Assembly (NCBI RefSeq): GCF_032854445.1 | Contig: NC_088300.1 | Coordinates: 81,522,101 to 81,586,100 of the forward strand | Origin: Liolophura sinensis | Lineage: Eukaryota > Mollusca > Polyplacophora > Chitonida > Chitonidae | Direction of reading: 5' to 3' | Length of the DNA stretch: 64,000 nt | Part shown: positions 61,801 through 64,000 of the stretch, one piece after another | Position numbering within the stretch: position 1 is the first letter of the stretch | Layout: each line of letters begins with the position of its first letter | Translations under genes and position numbers: made by a program | Notes under the pieces: model-generated | What the model saw: the letters and a program-made list of their open reading frames with translations, nothing else | The model's database searches: none | Told to the model about the DNA's origin: nothing

Positions 61801-64000
61801 GCTTGTACAAGAAGGTCAAGGATGTGGACAAATCCAGAGTGGTGAGTAGGGGATGTGAAGCTGAGGAGTGATGGGGATGAGACTGAAGTGGTGAGTGATG
61901 ATATGAGACAGGAGTGGTGAGTAGGTGATATGAGGCTGAGTGGTGAGTATGAGACAGGAGTGGTGCATGGGGATATGAAGCTGAGGAGTGATGAGGATGA
62001 AACAGGAGTGGTGAGTGAGGATATGAGACAGGAGTGGTGCATGGGAATATGAGACGGGAGTGGTGAGTAGGGGATATGAGGCTGAGGAGTGGTGAGCATG
62101 AGATAGGAGTGGTGAGTGGGGGATATGAGACAGGAGTGGTGAGTGGAGGATATGAGGCTGAGGAGTGGTGGGGATGAGACAGGAGTGGTGAGTAATGATA
62201 TGAAACAGGAGTGGTGCATGGGGATATGGAACAGGAGTGGTGCATGGGGATATGGAACAGGAGTGGTGAGTAGGAGATCTGACTGAAGAGTGGTGAGGAT
62301 GAGACAGGACTGGGGCATAGGGATATGAGACAGGAGTGGTGAGTAGGGGATATGTGACTGAGGAGTGGTGAGGATGACTCAGGAGTAGTGAGATATATGA
62401 GATAGGAGTGGTGTGTGGGGCTGATTTGAGGATGAGGAGTTGTGAGTAGGGGATATGAGACAGAGGAGTGGTGAGTTGGGGATATGAGGCTGAGGAGTGA
62501 TGGGGATGAGACAGTAGTGGTGAGTGAGGATATGAGACAGGAGTGGTGAGTTGGGATATGAGATAGAAGTGATGAGTGGGGGATATGAGGCTGAGGAGTG
62601 ATGGGAATGAGACAGGAGTGGTGAGTGAGGATATGAGATAGGTGTGGCAAGTTGGGGATATGAGACAAAAGTGGGAAGTGAGGTATTTGAGACAAAAGCG
62701 AGGAGTGGGCGATATGAGACATGAGTGGTGCGTGGGGATACGAGGTAAGAATGGCGAGTGGGGATATGAGACAAAAGTGGGGAGTGAGGTATATGAGACA
62801 AAAGCGGGGAGTGGCGAAATGAGACAGGAGAGGGGTGTATGTTAGTGTGAGATAAACTTCAATTTTCGTCTCTTGTTCTAGGCCAAAGAGGCTCTGCAAG
62901 CAGCAAAAAATGATTATGAAGCTATGAATGCACAATTGTTGGATGAGTTACCCAAGCTGCACCAGTTGAGTTTTTCTCTGCTTAAAGACTGTATGGGAGC
63001 ATTTGTGCGTGCTCAGAGAAGCTTCACTGATCAGACGCTGAACAACATGTACCCTCTGCTGGAGGTGAGTTGATCTGCATAGCTTCTGTGCTTCTCCACA
63101 GCAGCAGAAGCAGCAGCACTTAGGGTCATACCTCCTCCAAACTTATACCTCCTCTTATTTACATTTGCCCATCTTGCTGCTGTTTCCCATGTTGTTGTTG
63201 CCTATGCTTATGATACATACAAAATTACATACATGTATCAAGTTGCTTTAAGTTGCCCTGGCTGGTTTTGTTTCCAGCTTCCCAAGCTGGTTTCATTTCC
63301 AGTTGCCCGTGGTGGTTTTGTGTTCAGTTGTCCATGCTGGTTTTGTTTCCAGTTGCTCTTGCTGGTTTTGTTTCCAGTTGCCCATGGTGTTTTGTTTCCA
63401 GTTGCTCTTGCTGGTTTTGTTTCCAGTTATCCATGTTGGTTTTGTTTCCATTTGCTCTTGCTGGTTTTGTTTCCATTTGCTCTTGCTGGTTTTGTTTTCA
63501 GTTGCTCTTGCTAGTTTTGTTTCCAGTTGCCCATGGTGGTTTTGTTTTCAGTTGCCCATGGTGGTTTTGTTTCCAGTTGTTCTTGCTGGTTTTGTTTCCA
63601 GTTATCCATGCTGGTTTTGTTTTCAGTTGCAGTTGCTGGTTTTGTTTCCAGTTGTTCTTGCTGGTTTTGTTTTCAGTTGTTCTTGCTAGTTTTCTTTTCA
63701 GTTGCCCATGGTGGTTTTCTTTTCAGTTGCCCATGCTGGTTTTGTTTCCAGTTGCCCTTGCTGGTTTTGTTTTCAGTTGCCCATGGTGGTTTTTGTTTTG
63801 GTTTGCTACTTCAGGTTCCAGATAATTATTGGGTTATTAAAGTCTCCCACAGCATTGTTGTTGTTTAGTTGCCTATGCTGGATTTTCTTCCTTTGTTTAC
63901 AAAAACTTTCCTGTGTTTACAGTTACCCATGCTGTTAACGAATGGAGAATCAGTGATGGAAACTTTCAATATTAAGCATGTCTCCGCCGTGGACAGGATC
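40580..64000 (+). CDS. DNMBP: Dynamin-binding protein / Tuba-like Cdc42 GEF, 3'-truncated, 15 exons
   Basis: Tuba links dynamin and actin regulators and activates Cdc42 at cell junctions, cilia and endocytic sites. Exons: 40580-40853, 43468-45726, 45968-46038, 47209-47350, 47745-48025, 48252-48375, 50001-50092, 51058-51207, 54672-54777, 55790-55911, 56376-56480, 59483-59614, 61689-61841, 62882-63064, 63923-64000. All join in frame, giving about 1424 residues. Approximate domains: SH3-1 5-62, SH3-2 70-127, SH3-3 157-212, SH3-4 298-355, SH3-5 399-455, proline-rich 690-830, Arg/Glu coiled coil 945-978, DH 980-1165, BAR from about 1168 to the edge. The order SH3s-DH-BAR is specific to Tuba. Vertebrate Tuba, from memory, has four N-terminal SH3s, so five is notable. 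The two C-terminal SH3s of the family would lie beyond the window. The start Met is chosen because MKAKVGQYVRAIHDF parallels the vertebrate N terminus and sits at a possible CAG|ATG splice; an in-frame ATG at 40571 is an alternative. Confidence 0.93.
41560..43045. repeat. 32-bp minisatellite in DNMBP intron 1
   Basis: About 45 diverged copies of 'ggttactgtattggtcaaca' + 'tggattctgtga'. The start of intron 1 ('ggtaatctcttggtcac' at 40853, and 'tgtgaggttattgtattggt' near 40889) already shows the same unit. The ancestral unit thus overlaps the exon 1 donor. Copies with 'agggtaatgtattggtc' resemble the donor context. Confidence 0.92.
43105..43340 (+). mobile_element. SINE, best-preserved copy of the family
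   Basis: Contains 'cagtgcggcgcagtgaatca', 'gatgtgagttcaagttcagc' (B-box-like), 'catgctggcttcctctccat', 'gtgtttcccctgggctgta', 'cataatgctggccgccgtcg', 'gaaatattcttgagatcggc' and 'atgaaacaccaatcaaatg'. Useful as the reference copy for the other fragments here. Confidence 0.7.
43468..45726 (+). CDS. DNMBP: DNMBP exon 2 (SH3-2 to SH3-5 and proline-rich linker)
   Basis: A 2.26-kb exon. It completes SH3-2 (IDSNWWKGSVHGRVGIFP), then SH3-3 (ELGFNKGDTILITEV, DADWYRGHCHGRSGIF), a Ser-rich linker, SH3-4 (YAKTLYPFVSQAANELTF, GLFPASFVEI) and SH3-5 (YGLVLYDFTAES, DDNWLEAKDESGNVGMCP). In SH3-5 the usual G-x-FP is GMCP. The rest is low complexity, with Lys/Pro-rich and PxxP runs such as RPPPTRRPPVPVSR and RPAPPRPLP, likely ligands for other SH3 proteins. 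The donor is gtaagt; the frame past 45726 is intronic. Confidence 0.93.
45968..46038 (+). CDS. DNMBP: DNMBP exon 3
   Basis: Reads (K)TEDDCEAVADLRKRIAEVQT DLQ, probably helical, between a tttgtag acceptor and a gtgaga donor. Phases 1 and 0 fit the neighbours. Confidence 0.85.
46039..47208. other. DNMBP intron 3
   Basis: A 1.2-kb intron without an array. About 46363-46430 is a minus-strand SINE fragment ('ttgattaatgttttacaccg', 'tactcgagtatttcacat'). Nothing else is recognised. Confidence 0.5.
47209..47350 (+). CDS. DNMBP: DNMBP exon 4
   Basis: Reads KYLKSQQELEMMMSRVSDED then DKEEIEDNLTFYQANITGLS EELSKLT, acidic and helical. The acceptor is ttttttcag and the donor gtgagc, phase 1. Confidence 0.88.
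47745..48025 (+). CDS. DNMBP: DNMBP exon 5 (coiled coil and start of DH)
   Basis: A highly charged run (EEEQEEQRKKREEEERRERE and more) is followed by VIDELLQTEKDYLLYLQLVV, the CR1 helix of a Dbl-homology domain (human VIEELLQTERDYIRDLE). The donor is gtagaa, phase 0. Confidence 0.92.
48252..48375 (+). CDS. DNMBP: DNMBP exon 6 (DH), at the head of an in-frame repeat
   Basis: Reads MSSIDSEVLFGNMEEIADVA QKLLSAMKECVNGKPFSEQV V then one base. It corresponds to human DFEGLFGNMQMVIKVSKQLL. I place the donor at 48376 (g|gtaagg) because phase 1 is required by exon 7. Identical-phase donors occur every 48 bp downstream (48424, 48472, 48520). Confidence 0.85.
48327..49165. repeat. 48-bp minisatellite made from exon 6 3' end plus donor
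   Basis: About 17 copies of 'gtaaggaggagtgtgcgaat' + 'gggaagcccttcagtgagca' + 'ggtcgtag'. The ancestral copy is the end of exon 6 (KECVNGKPFSEQVVG). The frame stays open to 48683, giving EECANGKPFSEQVVGK repeats, and opens again over about 48674-49160. Most units keep a GTAAGG donor in the same phase, so use of a downstream donor would add 16 residues per unit. Confidence 0.94.
49166..49960. repeat. Degenerate continuation of the 48-bp array
   Basis: Units of about 46-50 bp, with 'gtgtgaatggcaagttgttc' and 'agtgagcaggtcagaggaag'. Frame and donors are lost, so this is the decayed side of the array. Confidence 0.88.
50001..50092 (+). CDS. DNMBP: DNMBP exon 7 (DH)
   Basis: Reads (G)RCFVNLAEDMKNAYAPYCR NHDDVHVLLEK, matching the human YKIYCQNHDEAIALLE region. 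The acceptor is gttgcag and the donor gtaagt, phase 0. Confidence 0.93.
50170..50900. repeat. 44-bp minisatellite in DNMBP intron 7
   Basis: About 16 irregular copies of 'ccctggtgagatgaggtgat' + 'ttcctccacatgttgcctta' + 'tttc'. The unit includes a donor-like 'tggtgaga' but shows no clear match to exons 7 or 8. A SINE-tail-like piece ('gctgatgtggcgttaagcca') sits at about 50385. Confidence 0.88.
51058..51207 (+). CDS. DNMBP: DNMBP exon 8 (DH core, CR3)
   Basis: Reads YEENLAIQQHVDTVLDKIRE then KVNVFDLGSLLIKPVQRILK YPLLLNELLK. The LIKPVQR..KYPLLL motif is the hallmark CR3 helix of Dbl GEFs. The donor is gtaatg, phase 0. Confidence 0.96.
51174..53965. repeat. 62-bp minisatellite made from exon 8 3' end plus donor
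   Basis: About 44 copies of 'ctctcaaatatctcctgctg', 'ctgaatgaattgctcaaggt', 'aatgtggtttatagtcttgt', 'at'. It embeds the last 33 nt of exon 8 and the gtaatgtgg donor. Near the far end, 53655-53687 matches those 33 exon nt exactly, 2.5 kb from the exon, while intermediate copies differ at several positions. Confidence 0.95.
54190..54500. repeat. Irregular 20-25 bp 'cttgtctctc' repeat
   Basis: A pyrimidine-rich, irregular tandem repeat of 'atcttgtctctcatctgt'-like units inside DNMBP intron 8. The overlapping frames are low-complexity artefacts. Confidence 0.8.
54536..54650 (-). mobile_element. SINE 3' fragment, minus orientation
   Basis: On the + strand: 'ttatttatttgattggtggt', 'ttacaccatacccagtaata', 'cgatggcggccagctttatg', 'gtgggaggaaaccg'. 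It lies directly before the exon 9 acceptor, so the acceptor tract is partly SINE-adjacent. Confidence 0.65.
54672..54777 (+). CDS. DNMBP: DNMBP exon 9 (end of DH)
   Basis: Reads TTEDDHPDKAELLQSINAMT then DVATAINEYKRRKDL, matching human NVNINEYKRRKDLV. The acceptor is tttgtag and the donor gtaagt, phase 1. Confidence 0.95.
54800..55140. repeat. 78-bp tandem repeat in DNMBP intron 9
   Basis: About four near-identical copies; the gatcctcccag anchor falls at 54879, 54957, 55035 and 55113. A diverged first copy starts about 25 bp after the donor. The period is divisible by 3, which explains the long minus-strand frames. Confidence 0.92.
55790..55911 (+). CDS. DNMBP: DNMBP exon 10 (DH-BAR junction)
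   Basis: Reads VQKETEEKFGDKIAKLNLHS then LKKKSTRLRARLSTNLGISL Q. Human has KISKLNIHSIIKKSNRVSSH. I chose the acceptor 'ttttcaag' at 55788-55789 because the upstream ttcaag at 55781 gives the wrong frame. Confidence 0.9.
56376..56480 (+). CDS. DNMBP: DNMBP exon 11 (BAR)
   Basis: Reads TKDETFHKYEARFRAMEKIV RTFVRDVQTYLDQIQ, corresponding to human FRMQERLIKSFIRDLSLYLQHI. The acceptor is ggttgcag and the donor gtaagt, phase 0. Confidence 0.94.
56590..57590. repeat. 90-bp minisatellite carrying the exon 12 acceptor
   Basis: About 11 copies of 'tttcaggagattgtcctgta', 'acaaggggactgaccatgac', 'accagacaatacatggaatg', 'gtgattggtgttattgtcag', 'tccctcttat'. The start resembles the exon 12 junction 'tttcaggagagtgtcttgtt' + 'acaag'. 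Adjacent copies alternate tgacacc/tcacacc, hinting at two-unit growth. Confidence 0.94.
57595..58450. repeat. 84-bp minisatellite, related subfamily, open frame
   Basis: About 10 copies of 'tttcaggagattgtcctgtg', 'acaaagtgactgactatggc', 'acaaggttgtacatggtgat', 'tggtgttattgtcatggtct', 'ctga'. It shares its head and 'gtgattggtgttattgtca' with the 90-bp family. The unit is 28 codons with no stop in one frame, giving an open frame of 203 codons at 57937-58548. I attribute this to the repeat. Confidence 0.94.
58455..59150. other. Unique part of DNMBP intron 11
   Basis: About 700 bp of A/T-rich single-copy sequence. No feature is seen. Confidence 0.6.
59155..59350. repeat. 69-bp tandem repeat in intron 11
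   Basis: Three copies of 'gtcgactacggacaagtttt', 'gtaacactgggactccactg', 'taggttgtgacagtttaatg', 'atgtgacaa'. Confidence 0.88.
59483..59614 (+). CDS. DNMBP: DNMBP exon 12 (BAR)
   Basis: Reads ESVLLQDAVAADITDYYDDR then KDAHEVQKYQKALSTLATEL FTQF. The acceptor is ggtttcag and the donor gtaagt, phase 0. It is the true exon at the end of the acceptor-bearing arrays. Confidence 0.93.
59930..60265. repeat. About 57-bp tandem repeat in intron 12
   Basis: About six copies of 'gtggtagcagaaaagatgag' + 'aaacattatcataaacagga' + 'tgcattacacatgtagt'. Near-multiple-of-3 length gives frames on both strands. No junction similarity is seen. Confidence 0.9.
60675..61688. repeat. 78-bp minisatellite running into the exon 13 acceptor
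   Basis: About 13 copies of 'cctgtgtgttccccttgatg', 'taaggtgtgtgttatggttg', 'ctccctgtggcttcttacct', 'tataactaaccatcaaca'. The last partial copy, 'gtgtgttttggttgctccgt' + 'gcag', forms the exon 13 acceptor. Here the unit holds the intron end but little exon sequence. Confidence 0.93.
61689..61841 (+). CDS. DNMBP: DNMBP exon 13 (BAR)
   Basis: Reads RTTVEKLVLVPLNNLVSLFE then [31 protein letters not shown]. Human has [27 protein letters not shown] spread over the same stretch. The donor is gtgagt, phase 0. Confidence 0.96.
61836..62840. repeat. Irregular 26-bp minisatellite carrying the exon 13 donor
   Basis: Some 35-40 units built from 'aggagtggtgagtaggggat' and 'atgagac' or 'atgaggctg'. The exon 13 end and donor read 'agagtggtgagtaggggatg' + 'tgaagctgagg', so the unit starts at the junction. 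Each copy holds a GTGAGT donor. The long minus-strand frame here is repeat translation. Confidence 0.93.
62882..63064 (+). CDS. DNMBP: DNMBP exon 14 (BAR)
   Basis: Reads AKEALQAAKNDYEAMNAQLL then DELPKLHQLSFSLLKDCMGA to TLNNMYPLLE. Human has NNYEALNAQLLDELPKFHQY. The acceptor is gttctag and the donor gtgagt, phase 0. Confidence 0.96.
63240..63795. repeat. 25-bp minisatellite carrying the exon 15 acceptor
   Basis: About 22 copies of 'tggttttgtttccagttgcc' + 'catgc'. The real junction is 'tgtttacagttacccatgct' + 'g', so every copy contains a pyrimidine tract, CAG and the LPML-coding start. Three copies make 75 bp, which leaves all three forward frames open. Confidence 0.94.
63923..64000 (+). 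CDS. DNMBP: DNMBP exon 15 (partial, BAR)
   Basis: Reads LPMLLTNGESVMETFNIKHV SAVDRI and runs off the window in phase 0. It follows a tgtttacag acceptor. Confidence 0.88.

Noticed and set aside
61793-62935. 380-codon minus-strand frame rich in SHIPHSPLL-like repeats
   Set aside because: It overlaps DNMBP exons 13-14 and the 26-bp donor-derived array; periodic low-complexity translation, not a gene.
63233-63868. Long plus-strand frames VLFPVALAGF-like, hydrophobic
   Set aside because: Translation of the 25-bp acceptor-bearing array; superficially membrane-like only because the unit is T-rich.

Overview
This window is animal nuclear DNA: intron-rich genes with GT-AG splice sites, no bacterial-style operons, dispersed tRNA-derived SINE fragments and a large amount of minisatellite. 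The SINE tails (poly-(aaat) after a 'gcataaaacaccaatc'-like end, 'gctgatgtggcg' fragments) and the frequent tacatgta motif remind me most of lophotrochozoans such as molluscs or brachiopods. Amphioxus or another invertebrate cannot be excluded. No species call is possible from the sequence alone.

Two protein-coding genes lie head to tail on the + strand. The first (1-25638, 3' UTR to about 26045) is PSMD2/Rpn1, the largest non-ATPase subunit of the 26S proteasome base. Twenty exons are visible, from '[15 protein letters not shown]' to the stop. Only about the first 85 residues are missing, off the left edge. The second (40580 to beyond 64000) is DNMBP/Tuba, a Cdc42 guanine-nucleotide exchange factor. 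It has five N-terminal SH3 domains, a proline-rich linker, a basic coiled-coil segment, a DH domain and most of a BAR domain over 15 exons. It runs off the right edge before the expected C-terminal SH3 domains. The two proteins have no known joint function, so I treat their adjacency as incidental.

Between them (about 26.05-40.58 kb) I find no supportable gene. This stretch holds two related satellites (64-bp and 62-bp units, 27.4-32.3 kb), 21-, 18-, 27-, 112- and 19-bp arrays, several SINE pieces and a probable MITE inserted inside a SINE.

The striking property of the window is where the minisatellites sit and what they contain. In many introns of both genes the repeat unit is not unrelated filler. 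It carries the splice junction of the adjacent exon plus 10-35 nt of exon sequence. Examples lie before PSMD2 exons 7, 9, 13, 16 and 19, after PSMD2 exon 18, after DNMBP exons 1, 6, 8 and 13, and before DNMBP exons 12 and 15. The introns are thus built of dozens of decoy splice sites. At DNMBP exon 6 the 48-bp unit keeps the reading frame and a donor, so it could lengthen the protein in 16-residue steps. I recall, unverified, that similar exon-intron-boundary minisatellites were described in amphioxus genes ('mirages'). The breadth seen here in two unrelated genes deserves a genome-wide check.

PSMD2 exons 7-8 contain four single-base indels in or beside short homopolymers, and the neighbouring array loses its otherwise exact 115-bp register over the same 1 kb. 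I read this as a local consensus error rather than a pseudogene, because every other exon is intact.
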